Positions 47,010-55,741 of a DNA stretch of 64,000 nt are shown here, piece after piece. The translations under genes were made by a program, and so were the position numbers. The stretch's first letter is position 1. The number at the start of each line of letters is the position of its first letter. This DNA is from Jiella mangrovi (GTDB taxonomy: Bacteria; Pseudomonadota; Alphaproteobacteria; Rhizobiales; Rhizobiaceae): the NCBI RefSeq assembly GCF_017815135.1, contig NZ_JAGJCF010000007.1, positions 186,001 through 250,000 on the forward strand. Direction: 5' to 3'. The notes beneath the pieces were generated by a model. It was not told the origin of the DNA and searched no databases. It saw only the letters and a list, made by a program, of their open reading frames with translations.

Positions 47010-48398
47010 ATGTGCGAAACCACCTTCGGGCGGACGAATGACGGCGTTGCCGCGCGTCCTGCCTTCGATCTTTATCGCGCCGTCTGGCGCTGGCACTTTT
47101 ATGCCGGGCTGCTCGTCCTGCCCTTCATGATCTCGCTCGCCATCACCGGCGGGCTCTACCTTTTCAAGGATACGCTCGATCCGTTGCTCCAGCCGGATCT
47201 GAAACAGGTCGAAGTCGTCGCCGGGGCAAAGCCCGTGCCGGTCTCCCAGATGATCACGGCCGCCCTCGAGGCGGTGCCCGGAACGACGGTGAAAGTCACC
47301 GACCCCGAAACGCCGGACGCCTCGGCCGAGATCACGGTGGCGACGGCCGATCGCGGCAAGCGCGCCGTCTATGTCGATCCCTATAGCGGCAAAGTGCTCG
47401 GCGATCTTCCCGATCGCGGCACCATCATGTGGACGATCCGCACGCTCCACAGCCTCAAATATTTCGGCCCCTATGCCCGCGCCCTGATCGAGATCGCCGG
47501 CGGCTGGTCGATCCTGCTCGTGGGAACGGGTATCTATCTGTGGTGGCCACGGGGCCGCACCCGGGGCCAGGCCGGCGGCGTCGTCACCCTGCGCGGCACG
47601 CCGAAGAGCCGGATGTTCTGGCGCGACCTCCACGCCGTCACCGGCCTCTTCGTCGGCGGCTTCATCGTCTTTCTGGCGATGACCGGCATGCCCTGGTCGG
47701 GCGTGTGGGGCGGCAAGGTCAACGAATGGGCCAACGGCACGAATTTCGGCTATCCCTCCGGCGTGCGCGTCGACGTGCCGATGTCAGACGCCAGGCTCGC
47801 CGAGACCGGACCGACGACCTGGTCGCTGGAACAGGCGGAGCTTCCCCTGTCGAGGGCGCCGGACGGCGGCGAGCGAAAGCCGATCGGCGTCGATCGGGCC
47901 ATCGCGATCGTCGAGGGGCTCGGCCTTCATCGCGGCTATGCGCTCGCTCTGCCGACGACACCGACCGGCGTCTATTCAGCCTCGGTCTATCCGGACGATC
48001 TTTCCGAGCAGCGCGTCGTCCATCTCGACCAGTATTCCGGCAAGCCGCTCGTCGACATGAGCTATGGCGACTACGGCCCCGCGGGAAAGGCGCTGGAATG
48101 GGGCATCAACACCCATATGGGTCAGGAATACGGCCTCGCGAACAAGCTGATCCTCGCCGCCGCCTGCCTCGCCATCGTGGTGCTGGCGGTCTCGGCCGCC
48201 GTAATGTGGTGGAAGCGCCGGCCGAAGGGCTCTCTCGGCGTGCCGCCGCTGCCGGAGGATCGACGGGTGTTTCGCGGGCTGATCGCCATCCTCGCCATCG
48301 GCGGCATCGTCTTTCCGCTGGTCGGCCTGTCGCTGATCATCATGCTGGCGCTCGATTTCGCCGGCACGCGGCTGACGCGGAAGATGCGCGCAGCCTGA
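47010..48398 (+). CDS. PepSY-associated TM helix protein (iron-regulated, PiuB-like)
   Basis: A 462-residue inner-membrane protein with four main transmembrane segments: WRWHFYAGLLVLPFMISLAITGGLYLF, ALIEIAGGWSILLVGTGIYLWWPR, LHAVTGLFVGGFIVFLAMTGMPW, and the C-terminal LILAAACLAIVVLAVSAAVMWWKRRP. Periplasmic PepSY domains lie between. Conserved His residues in WHFYAG, RTLHSLK, DLHAVTG and NTHMGQ may bind haem or metal, as in ferric-siderophore reductases of this family. The DUF2946 gene is immediately upstream. It is often Fur-regulated, but no Fur box was identified here. Confidence 0.92.
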   Translation: MCETTFGRTNDGVAARPAFDLYRAVWRWHFYAGLLVLPFMISLAITGGLYLFKDTLDPLLQPDLKQVEVVAGAKPVPVSQMITAALEAVPGTTVKVTDPETPDASAEITVATADRGKRAVYVDPYSGKVLGDLPDRGTIMWTIRTLHSLKYFGPYARALIEIAGGWSILLVGTGIYLWWPRGRTRGQAGGVVTLRGTPKSRMFWRDLHAVTGLFVGGFIVFLAMTGMPWSGVWGGKVNEWANGTNFGYPSGVRVDVPMSDARLAETGPTTWSLEQAELPLSRAPDGGERKPIGVDRAIAIVEGLGLHRGYALALPTTPTGVYSASVYPDDLSEQRVVHLDQYSGKPLVDMSYGDYGPAGKALEWGINTHMGQEYGLANKLILAAACLAIVVLAVSAAVMWWKRRPKGSLGVPPLPEDRRVFRGLIAILAIGGIVFPLVGLSLIIMLALDFAGTRLTRKMRAA

Positions 48399-48490
48399 AA
48401 CATATCGGCGGACCCGGCCGGCACGAAAGTGTCCGCCGGGACGGGAACGACGGTGACGCCGCGATCGGTGATGGCGGCGTCATTGGCCTT

Positions 48491-48850
48491 GCAACATCGG
48501 CCCGAAGATCGGAATCGATCTTCGGAACGCACGATATGTCGATTCAAACAATCGGCGCGCCCATTCTGCGTCCTGTCAGTGTCCACGACAGTCCCGTCGG
48601 ACGGCGCATATCGAGTGCCTGACGGTCTGAGATCAGGCGTTTGCTTTTATCGCGCTCGTCATGCTCGGGCCCCGTCCCGAGCATCCAGTGCACCGGTTAA
48701 GCTTCTGTTGTGTCGAACGTTTCTGGATTTTCGGGACGGGGCCCGAGAATGACGAAGCGTCGAATGATGCGCCTTCTCGATCAAGTCGTGGCCGGCCCTC
48801 GAGGATCGTGTCGTGCTCCGGGGCGTCCTGCAGGACGCAGGGCGCTCTAA
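48491..48850 (+). repeat. Modular palindromic repeat, copy E
   Basis: It is collinear with copies C and D: the small module (CCCGAAGATCGGAATCGATC), CCCGTCGGACGGCGCATATCG, the CATGCTCGGGCCCCGTCCCGAG hairpin, the TTCGGGACGGGGCCCGAGAA hairpin and the tail GTGGCCGGCCCTCGAGGATCG. Its ends differ from those of C and D, so the flanks are less well conserved than the core. Confidence 0.85.
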
Positions 48851-48869
48851 GATCGGCCGAAGGCGCGGG

Positions 48870-49478
48870 TCACACGCGTCTGCATGCCGTCGCGAAATCG
48901 AGGCGGGGCGAGCGGTCGAACAGCGCCTCGGGGCGGCCATAGCCGATATTGACGATGAAGTTCGGCTGCCACCCGCTCTCGGCCAGAAACGCCTCGCGCA
49001 CCGCATCGGGCGTGAAGCCGGACATGGCGCCGACATCGAGACCCATCGCCCGTGCCGCGAGCATCAGATAGGCGCCCTGCAGCGAGCCGTTGCGCAACGC
49101 GGTTTCGGCGGCAAATTCCGGGCTGCTGACGAACCAGGACTTGGCGTCGGCATGGGGGAAGAGTTCCGGCAGGTGATCGTGGAACTGGGGGTCGTGGGCG
49201 ATGATCACCGTCAATGGGGCGGTCCGCGTCTTCTCGCGGTTGCCCGAGGAAAGACAGGGCAAGAGCCGCTCTTTCGCCTCGGGACTTTCGACGAAGACGA
49301 AACGGGCCGGCGAGCAATTAGCCGAGGTCGGCCCCATGCGTACGGCCGCATAGAGGCGTTCGACGGTGCCCTCGGGTAGCGGCCGGTCCTGCCATTCGAA
49401 ATGGGTCCGGGCCTTGGTGAGAATCTGGTCGAGCGACGTCTCGGCCGATGTCTCCGGGAAGTTTCTGTCGACTGTCAT
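48870..49478 (-). CDS. RutE/HadB-like nitroreductase-family protein (malonic semialdehyde reductase)
   Basis: A 202-residue flavoprotein of the nitroreductase superfamily, RutE branch. Seen: DQILTKARTHFEW near the start, LYAAVRMGPTSANCSPARFVFV, AETALRNGSLQGAYLMLAARAMGLDVGAMSGF and NFIVNIGYGRPE near the end. RutE reduces malonic semialdehyde to 3-hydroxypropionate in the Rut pyrimidine pathway. No other rut gene is nearby, so it may act on another carbonyl or halogenated substrate. The ATG at 49478 agrees with family length. Confidence 0.9.
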   Translation of the reverse strand: MTVDRNFPETSAETSLDQILTKARTHFEWQDRPLPEGTVERLYAAVRMGPTSANCSPARFVFVESPEAKERLLPCLSSGNREKTRTAPLTVIIAHDPQFHDHLPELFPHADAKSWFVSSPEFAAETALRNGSLQGAYLMLAARAMGLDVGAMSGFTPDAVREAFLAESGWQPNFIVNIGYGRPEALFDRSPRLDFATACRRV

Positions 49479-49773
49479 TCAGAAAAGTCCTCCGCCGGCG
49501 CGAGCATGGCCTGGCCATCTGACCGCATTCATCATCATCTTGCTCTCCATGGGGGAACGACGGGCCATGGCGTCACGCGCCACCGGCCGGTTGCCGGGCG
49601 ATCTTTATTCGAAGCTTCTCCCATTGCAATATGCAGAGCTGACTAAAAATTAGCCGTCTTACTATCCCAGATTGTGCAAATGCAGGTAAAAGCGGCAGCG
49701 GCGAGCGGACGGTATCCTCAATGCTCAACAGGCCAAGGCCCACGGTAACGCCGCCGACGGCCGCCCTGCCGTC

Positions 49774-50781
49774 TCAGGCCTTGTATCGCTCGGCGGCCGT
49801 CAGCCAGCGGGCGAGCGGCTCGACGTCGCGCCGATAGATCTCGTCGCGCAGGAACCGGTGTTCGCTCTCGCAATCGTCTTCGTCGATCTCGATCCACCAG
49901 CTCTTCGGGCGCCCGTCATTGCCGTCGTTCCAGCGGTAGCCCCGGGCTTTCAGGACGTCCTTCAGATCGAACGGGCTGTTGATCGCAAAGATCCGGCAGC
50001 GGCGGCGTCTGGCCGAGGCGACGAGCCGAGAAAAGGCGTTGCCGTTCGCCTCGCGCTCGAAGGCGAGCACCTCGAGAAGTGCGTGGCAGTCGTCCACCGC
50101 CCGGTGGCCGTTGTGGAAGAGACCGCACTGGCCGACGAGATAGGTGAGCTTGGAGCCTTCGAAGCCGAGGGCCGCCCAATCCACCTCGGCGACCGAGCAG
50201 GCCCAGTCCTTTTCGGCGAACCCCGCCGCGAAACGCTCGCAAAAGGGTCGATCGAATTTGGCATTGTGGGCGATGACAAGATCGGCCGGCGCGACGAAAG
50301 CGGCCACTTCGGCCGGATCGATGGACCGGCCCGCGACCATGTCGTCCGTGATGCCGGTGATGCGGGTGATCTCCGCACGGATCGGTGTCCGCGGTTCGCG
50401 CAGCTGGCTGAACACGTCGACGACGTCGCGGATCCCGTTCGCGTCATAGGTGAACATCACCATGCCGAGCTCGATGATCTCGTCGGTGGAATGATCGAGA
50501 CCGGTGGTCTCGGTGTCGAGGATGACGCCGATGCTCTCGTCCGGGCGCTTCATGGCCGGCGTCCAGCCGGGAAGAACGGGGCGAGGCTCGAGGCGGCGCA
50601 GGACCTTGTAGGCGCCGGTGGCCTCCAGATGGCTCGCCATCGTCTCGGGATCGGGCAGGGCCGCCTGGAGAGGCGCGGGCGGCACGGCGCGCAGCCGCGC
50701 CCGGCCGCTCCGCCGCACGGGTTTCTCGGGGACCGCCTCCGCCGGAAACAGATCGAATTGTCGCGTATGGGCCGCTTTCAT
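49774..50781 (-). CDS. DnaQ-like DEDDh 3'-5' exonuclease
   Basis: A 335-residue protein. After a basic leader (FDLFPAEAVPEKPVRRSGRARLR) the exonuclease domain shows ILDTETTGLDHST (Exo I), VIAHNAKFDRPFC (Exo II) and HRAVDDCHALLEVL (Exo III, His and Asp). The C-terminal 90 residues hold WNDGNDGRPKSWWIEI and are not part of the nuclease core. It is likely a proofreading-like or RNase T-like enzyme, or DNA polymerase III epsilon paralogue. The MKAAHTRQ start was chosen from a longer frame. It lies 84 bp after the ABC ATPase gene, perhaps in its own unit. Confidence 0.88.
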   Translation of the reverse strand: MKAAHTRQFDLFPAEAVPEKPVRRSGRARLRAVPPAPLQAALPDPETMASHLEATGAYKVLRRLEPRPVLPGWTPAMKRPDESIGVILDTETTGLDHSTDEIIELGMVMFTYDANGIRDVVDVFSQLREPRTPIRAEITRITGITDDMVAGRSIDPAEVAAFVAPADLVIAHNAKFDRPFCERFAAGFAEKDWACSVAEVDWAALGFEGSKLTYLVGQCGLFHNGHRAVDDCHALLEVLAFEREANGNAFSRLVASARRRRCRIFAINSPFDLKDVLKARGYRWNDGNDGRPKSWWIEIDEDDCESEHRFLRDEIYRRDVEPLARWLTAAERYKA

Positions 50782-50865
50782 GGTGGACGACCCTAGCCCA
50801 TGGCCGGCCGCGCCGCGAGCCACAGCAAGGCCTCAGACGGCGACGATCAGCCCGCTATCCACCGC

Positions 50866-51948
50866 TTAGTCGCGGCCGTCACCTGCCGAAAGCGGGATGA
50901 GGTCATCGGCGTTCCAATGGACGCAGACCGGCGAGCCGACGGCCATGTCGGCATCACCGCCACGCTGGACGATGGCCTTCATCTCGCGGCCGGAACAATC
51001 GATGAAATACGTGCTTGCACTGCCGGAGAACAGCCGCCGCGTGACGACGCCGCGCATGTGCTCGGGTGGCTCGCCCGCTGCACCTGTGACGGGCATGGAT
51101 TGCGATATCCGCACGCGTTCGGGACGGATCGCGCATCGCAGCTCGCCCGGCACGTCACCGCTGCCTGCCGGCAGGTCGATCGCGGTGCCGCCATCGAGAC
51201 GAAGGCTGCCGTCGCGCACGACGCCGGTGAGGATGTTGGCATCGCCGAGGAAAGTGGCGGCGAATTCGCTTGCCGGCCGGTCGTAGATGTCTTCCGGGGC
51301 GCCCTCCTGGACGATCCTGCCGTCTTTCAGGATACCGATGCGGTCGGAGATCGAGAGCGCTTCGTCCTGATCGTGGGTGACGAAGATGGTAGTGACGCCG
51401 ACCTCGCGCTGGATACGCTTCAGCTCCACCTGCATGTCCGTGCGAAGCGCCTTGTCGAGCGCCGACAAAGGCTCGTCGAGGAGGAGGACGCGCGGCTTCG
51501 TCACGATGGCTCTGGCGAGGGCGACGCGCTGGCGCTGACCGCCGGAGAGCTGATGGGGACGGCGCTTGGCGAGAGGACCGAGCTGAACGAGTTCGAGCGC
51601 TTCGGCGACCGCGCGGCGGACGCTCTCGCCCTTTTCGCCGCGCACCTCGAGCCCGAAGGCGACGTTGCCCTCGACGCTCATGTTCGGAAACAGCGCGTAG
51701 TTCTGGAACACCATGCCGATGCGCCGCCTGTTCACCGGCACGTTTTCCACCGCCTCGCCGTCGATGCGGATCGAACCCGCGTCGGGGAATTCGAAGCCGG
51801 CGATCATCCGCAGGAGGGTCGTTTTGCCGGAGCCCGAGGGCCCGAGCAGCGCGTAGAAGCCGCCGTCCTCGAAGGCGATCGAGACGTCGTCGACGGCCTT
51901 GTGGGCACCGAAAGTGAGGCTGACGTTCTGAACTTCGACACGCGCCAT
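50866..51948 (-). CDS. ABC transporter ATP-binding protein (PotA-type)
   Basis: A 360-residue ATPase of the polyamine/iron-type importer family. Walker A GPSGSGKTTLLRM, the Q-loop IGMVFQNYALFPNMS, signature LSGGQRQRVALARAI, Walker B LLLDEPLSALD and the switch His VTHDQDEALS are all intact. The C-terminal TOBE-like domain (about residues 240-360) is typical of PotA and FbpC. Its start overlaps the end of the adjacent permease by one base. It energises the importer encoded by the three genes before it in the operon. Confidence 0.95.
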   Translation of the reverse strand: MARVEVQNVSLTFGAHKAVDDVSIAFEDGGFYALLGPSGSGKTTLLRMIAGFEFPDAGSIRIDGEAVENVPVNRRRIGMVFQNYALFPNMSVEGNVAFGLEVRGEKGESVRRAVAEALELVQLGPLAKRRPHQLSGGQRQRVALARAIVTKPRVLLLDEPLSALDKALRTDMQVELKRIQREVGVTTIFVTHDQDEALSISDRIGILKDGRIVQEGAPEDIYDRPASEFAATFLGDANILTGVVRDGSLRLDGGTAIDLPAGSGDVPGELRCAIRPERVRISQSMPVTGAAGEPPEHMRGVVTRRLFSGSASTYFIDCSGREMKAIVQRGGDADMAVGSPVCVHWNADDLIPLSAGDGRD

Positions 51949-52739
51949 TACTGATCGCCTCCAAAGCGGAAAAATCTCGACACGACGAGCATCAGGCTCA
52001 TCGAAAACACGATGATGATCGTCGAGACGGCGTTGATTTCGGGGGTGAAGCCCTTGCGGATCGCCGCGTAGATCTCGACCGGCAGTGTCGTCTGGCCGGG
52101 CGTCGCCAGGAAGTATGAGACGACGAACTGGTCGAAGGAGACGGCAAAGGCGAAGAGGCCGCCGGCGACGATGCCGGGCGCGATGCAGGGCAGGGTGACC
52201 TTGCGGGTCGTCTGCCAGCCCGTCGCGCCGAGCGAGGCGGCGGCGTCTTCGAGATCCTTCGAGAAGGTCGCGAGCCGGGCCGAGACGACGATGATCACAT
52301 AGGGCAGGGCGAGGGCGACGTGTCCGAGCAGGATCGCGTGCAGGCCACGGCCAATGCCGGTGCCGAAGAAGAAGATCAGCATCGCCGTTCCCGAGATCAG
52401 CCAGGGGATCGCGATCGGAGGGAACAACAGCGCCTGCAGGATACGCTTGCCGGCAAAATCGTAGCGGAACAGGGCAAGCGAGGCGGCGGTGCCGAGGGCC
52501 GTCGCGATGATCGTCGTCAGGACGGCGATTTCCAGGGAGTTGATGGTGGCGTCGATCAGCCCGTCATTCTGCGCCAACGCCACATACCACTCCGTCGTGC
52601 CCTCGAAAGGCAGCTGGTAGAAGGGCGAGACGTTGAAGGACATCGCCGCCATGATGACCAGCGGCAGATAGAGAAAGGCGAGGACGAGGCCGATATAGAA
52701 GCGGCCGAGCCCGGACAGGAAGGCGGGAGCGCGGATCAT
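51948..52739 (-). CDS. ABC transporter permease (PotC-type)
   Basis: A 263-residue inner-membrane permease. Six transmembrane helices begin with YIGLVLAFLYLPLVIMAAMSF, and the cytoplasmic EAA-like loop is DLEDAAASLGATGWQTTRKVTLPCIAPG. The start ATG overlaps the stop of the other permease by four bases (ATGA). This is the second membrane half of the importer. Family resemblance is to putrescine/spermidine PotC, but the substrate in this operon is inferred to be different. Confidence 0.94.
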   Translation of the reverse strand: MIRAPAFLSGLGRFYIGLVLAFLYLPLVIMAAMSFNVSPFYQLPFEGTTEWYVALAQNDGLIDATINSLEIAVLTTIIATALGTAASLALFRYDFAGKRILQALLFPPIAIPWLISGTAMLIFFFGTGIGRGLHAILLGHVALALPYVIIVVSARLATFSKDLEDAAASLGATGWQTTRKVTLPCIAPGIVAGGLFAFAVSFDQFVVSYFLATPGQTTLPVEIYAAIRKGFTPEINAVSTIIIVFSMSLMLVVSRFFRFGGDQ

Positions 52740-53602
52740 GCGGCTTTCCTCAGGACCGGAGCCGAAACGAGCAGGATGACGAGGACGACCGCGAGCAGGA
52801 TGAAAGAAAGGGCGGCGCCCAGCGGCCAGTTGTAGACGGCGGTGAACTGGTCCTCGATCACCGTGCCGTAGAGCGTGCCGGTGCGCCCGCCGAGAATGCG
52901 CGGCTCCATGAAGGAGCCGACGACGGGAATGAAGATCAGCGCCGAGCCGGCGAGGACGCCGGGCAGGGCGAGGGGCGCGACGACCCGGCGCAGCGTTGTG
53001 AAGCGCGTGGCGCCGAGCGAACGGGCCGCCTCGATCAGCGCGTCGTCGATGGCCTGCAGGCTGAGATAGCAGGTCAAGACCATGTAGGGCAGGTACGAGT
53101 GAACCAGCCCGATGACGACCGCCGGAAAGGAATACATCAGATCGAAGGTGACGTGGAACGGCAGGATGGCGTTCAGCGCCGTATCGAGGATGCCGCCCTC
53201 GCGCAGCACCATCGACCAGGAAAAGACGCGCACCAGCGAGTTGCTCCAGAACGGCAGAATCACCAGAAGAAAGATCGCTTCGCGCGCCCGGCCCTTGAAG
53301 ATCTTGGCCAGGACATAGGCGGCGGGAAAGCCAATCAGCACGCAGATCAGCGTCACCAGCAGTCCGAGCTTGAGCGAGCGCAGAAGTAGCGTTGCATAGA
53401 GCGGGTCGGAGAAGAAGGTCGCGTAGTTGGCAAGGGTCAGCGACGAGGACTGCTCGCTCGGCGACATCGAGGTCAGAAGCGAGAAATAGACCATGGCCGA
53501 CAGCGGCAGGAAGATCGCCAGTGTCAGCCAGGCATAGGCCGGCAGGAGCAGCGGCAGTGCTTTCCTCAAGCCGTTCTGTTTCATCGCGCCGCTGGCGGCC
53601 AT
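52736..53602 (-). CDS. ABC transporter permease (PotB-type)
   Basis: A 288-residue permease. Helices start at LPLLLPAYAWLTLAIFLPLSAMVYFSLL, with a periplasmic loop (SMSPSEQSSSLTLANYATFF) and the EAA loop DDALIEAARSLGATRFTTLRRVVAPLALPG. Starts considered are ATG 53602 (MAASGAMKQ) and ATG 53584 (MKQNG); the first is used here. It is the third-from-last gene of the minus-strand operon and lies 86 bp after the binding-protein gene. Confidence 0.94.
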   Translation of the reverse strand: MAASGAMKQNGLRKALPLLLPAYAWLTLAIFLPLSAMVYFSLLTSMSPSEQSSSLTLANYATFFSDPLYATLLLRSLKLGLLVTLICVLIGFPAAYVLAKIFKGRAREAIFLLVILPFWSNSLVRVFSWSMVLREGGILDTALNAILPFHVTFDLMYSFPAVVIGLVHSYLPYMVLTCYLSLQAIDDALIEAARSLGATRFTTLRRVVAPLALPGVLAGSALIFIPVVGSFMEPRILGGRTGTLYGTVIEDQFTAVYNWPLGAALSFILLAVVLVILLVSAPVLRKAA

Positions 53603-53688
53603 GGGTGTCGTCTCTTTCCGGTCGGTGTCGTTGGAAGGGATCGCCCCGGCCGCCATCGGGTCCGCCTGCGCCCGGGGCAAGCCGGCTA

Positions 53689-54738
53689 TCAGTTCGCGCC
53701 GACCTTGAGGCTCTGCCAGAGCTTGAGGTATTCTTCGCGCTGCTCGTCGGTGATCGGCTCCTGGAACTGGACCCGCTCGGCGATCTCCGGTGCACCCATG
53801 ACCTTGCGGTTGAAGCTGTCTGCGGGAAGCGCAGCAACCGCTTTGTTGCTGGCCGAGACCGGCGCGCCGACCGTCTCGTCCCACTCGGTGTAGAATTCCG
53901 GCGAGAGCATGTAGTTGATGAACTTCTCCGCGCCCTCGACATTCTTCGAGCCCTTGGGAATGGCGAAGGTGTCGAGCCAGCCGACGGCGCCTTCCTTCGG
54001 CACGGCGAGCGAGACCGGCAGCTTGAACTTGACCTTCGCGCGGCCCGCCGAGCCCGACCAGTAGGTGCCGAGATCGATCTGGTTGGAGGCGACCATCTGG
54101 TTCCAGTCGTTTTCCGAGGACCAGAAGGTGCGGATATTCGGCAGAAGATCGGCCAGGGACTTCTTGACCGCATCCATATCCTCGATGTCGTTGATGTTCT
54201 GGCCGGTAGCCAGCGCACCGAGCTGGACCGCCTCGACGGCGTCGTCGCGGATGGTGACGCGGCCCTTGTGCTCGGGCTTCCACATCTCCTTGATCGAGGT
54301 CGGGGGCGTATCGAAGGCCTTGTCGTTGATGGCGATGGTGGTGAGGCCCCAGGTCCAGGGCACGCCATAGGTCTTGCCGTCGACATTCAGCATCTTCGAC
54401 TTCGCCTTGGCGTCGTCGATGTCGCCGTAGTTCTCGATCGTGGCGGTGTCGATCGGCTGGACCAGCTTCTCGTCGAGCGCCTGCTGCATGAAGGCGGCGT
54501 TGATCATCACGACGTCGTAGAGGCCCGGATTGGTCCTCAGCTTCGTCAGCATCTCCTGTTCGGAGTTGAAGAAGTCGTTGACGACCTTGTCGCCGGTCAT
54601 CTTCTCGAAGGCCTTGGTGGCGAACGGCTCGTCGGCGCCGTAACCCTTCCAGTTGAGGACATGGAGATCCTTGGCCATGGCCGTCGTGGCGCAGAGAGAA
54701 AGCCCGAGGGCCGCGAGAATGGCTGTGGTGGTCTTCAT
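53689..54738 (-). CDS. Extracellular solute-binding protein (PotD/PotF-type)
   Basis: A 349-residue periplasmic binding protein with the signal MKTTTAILAALGLSLCATTAMA, then the polyamine-type fold: KDLHVLNWKGYGADEP, FNSEQEMLTKLRTNPGLYDVVMINAAFMQQAL, YGVPWTWGLTTIAIND and SVLADLLPN-like segments. The Trp-Gly patch and acidic residues suggest a cationic or nitrogenous ligand, but its real ligand is probably the compound the operon salvages. It is 32 bp after the sugar-kinase gene. The first gene products (hydrolase, kinase) precede it in the same transcript. Confidence 0.94.
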   Translation of the reverse strand: MKTTTAILAALGLSLCATTAMAKDLHVLNWKGYGADEPFATKAFEKMTGDKVVNDFFNSEQEMLTKLRTNPGLYDVVMINAAFMQQALDEKLVQPIDTATIENYGDIDDAKAKSKMLNVDGKTYGVPWTWGLTTIAINDKAFDTPPTSIKEMWKPEHKGRVTIRDDAVEAVQLGALATGQNINDIEDMDAVKKSLADLLPNIRTFWSSENDWNQMVASNQIDLGTYWSGSAGRAKVKFKLPVSLAVPKEGAVGWLDTFAIPKGSKNVEGAEKFINYMLSPEFYTEWDETVGAPVSASNKAVAALPADSFNRKVMGAPEIAERVQFQEPITDEQREEYLKLWQSLKVGAN

Positions 54739-54770
54739 CGCATGTTTCCTTTCGGCCGTTTGAGGCCGGT

Positions 54771-55739
54771 TCAATGACCCAGTTTCAGTCTGCCGGTTCT
54801 TTGCCGGTCTTGGTCCGCAAGGGACAGGAAGTGGATGATCTCTTGGTGTGAGGGCCCGGATGCCCCGCCGCGCCGCGTCACCGCTATGGCCGAGGCGGCG
54901 TTGGCATAGCGGACCGCATCGAGCGGCGTCAGATCGCGGGCCAGCGCCCCGACAAAGGCGCCGAGATGGGTGTCGCCGGCGCCGTTGGTGTCGATCGCCG
55001 CCACCCGAAAGCCCGGCACCGTGGCCGACTCCTGGCCGCTTTCGACGAGATGGGCGCCGTTCTCGCCGTCGCGAAGGACGATACCGCGGCAGGAAGGCAT
55101 GCGGGTTTTGAGAAGTGCCGCGGCGCCGTCGACACCGGCGGGCCCGCCGGTGATCGTCGCCAGCTCGCGCATGTTGGCGCTCATCCAGCTGGCGCGGGCG
55201 AGCATGCGGGTCAGAGCCGCCTGCGGCACATCGGCGATGACCGGCGTCGGATCGAAGATCACCGAAACGCCGGGATCGACATTTTCGACCAGGGCGAGAA
55301 CGGCCTCGCGGCTGCAGGGATAGGACAGGACATAGCCGCTGACGGCCAGCCAGTCGCCAGGCGAAAGCTGTTTCAGCAAGGCATCGAAGGTCGCGACATG
55401 GGCCTCGGCGCCGGGAAAGGAAATGAAGGAGCGTTCGGCGTCCGGGGTGATCAGGACGACGCAATTGCCGCTGTCGATATCGGCTTGCGGCGCCAGAAGG
55501 ACGTCGATGTCTTCATCGGCGAGAAACGCTCTGAGAGCGTCGCCGTCCGGGCCCGTTCCGAGCGCGCCGCCGCAGGCGGTGGCAAGGCCGGTGCGACGGG
55601 CCGCGACCATCATGTTGACGGCGCCGCCGGGCAGGCGCGCGAAGCTCGACGCCATCAGCTCGGCCGCCCGTTCGGGCAGGCCGGACACGTGATAGACATA
55701 GTCCATCACCGCGCCGCCGATATGGACGAGCCGCGCCAT
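54771..55739 (-). CDS. PfkB-family carbohydrate kinase
   Basis: A 322-residue ribokinase-fold kinase. Seen: the N-terminal VHIGGAVMDYVYHVSGLPER and LPGGAVNMMVAARRTG (substrate-site GG), and the catalytic DTNGAGDTHLGAFVGAL with the general-base Asp and anion hole. It phosphorylates a sugar or nucleoside, transferring gamma-phosphate from ATP. Coming directly after the ADP-ribosylglycohydrolase (2 bp gap), it may phosphorylate the sugar released by that enzyme, for example ribose, but the specific substrate is an inference. Confidence 0.94.
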   Translation of the reverse strand: MARLVHIGGAVMDYVYHVSGLPERAAELMASSFARLPGGAVNMMVAARRTGLATACGGALGTGPDGDALRAFLADEDIDVLLAPQADIDSGNCVVLITPDAERSFISFPGAEAHVATFDALLKQLSPGDWLAVSGYVLSYPCSREAVLALVENVDPGVSVIFDPTPVIADVPQAALTRMLARASWMSANMRELATITGGPAGVDGAAALLKTRMPSCRGIVLRDGENGAHLVESGQESATVPGFRVAAIDTNGAGDTHLGAFVGALARDLTPLDAVRYANAASAIAVTRRGGASGPSHQEIIHFLSLADQDRQRTGRLKLGH

Positions 55740-55741
55740 GG

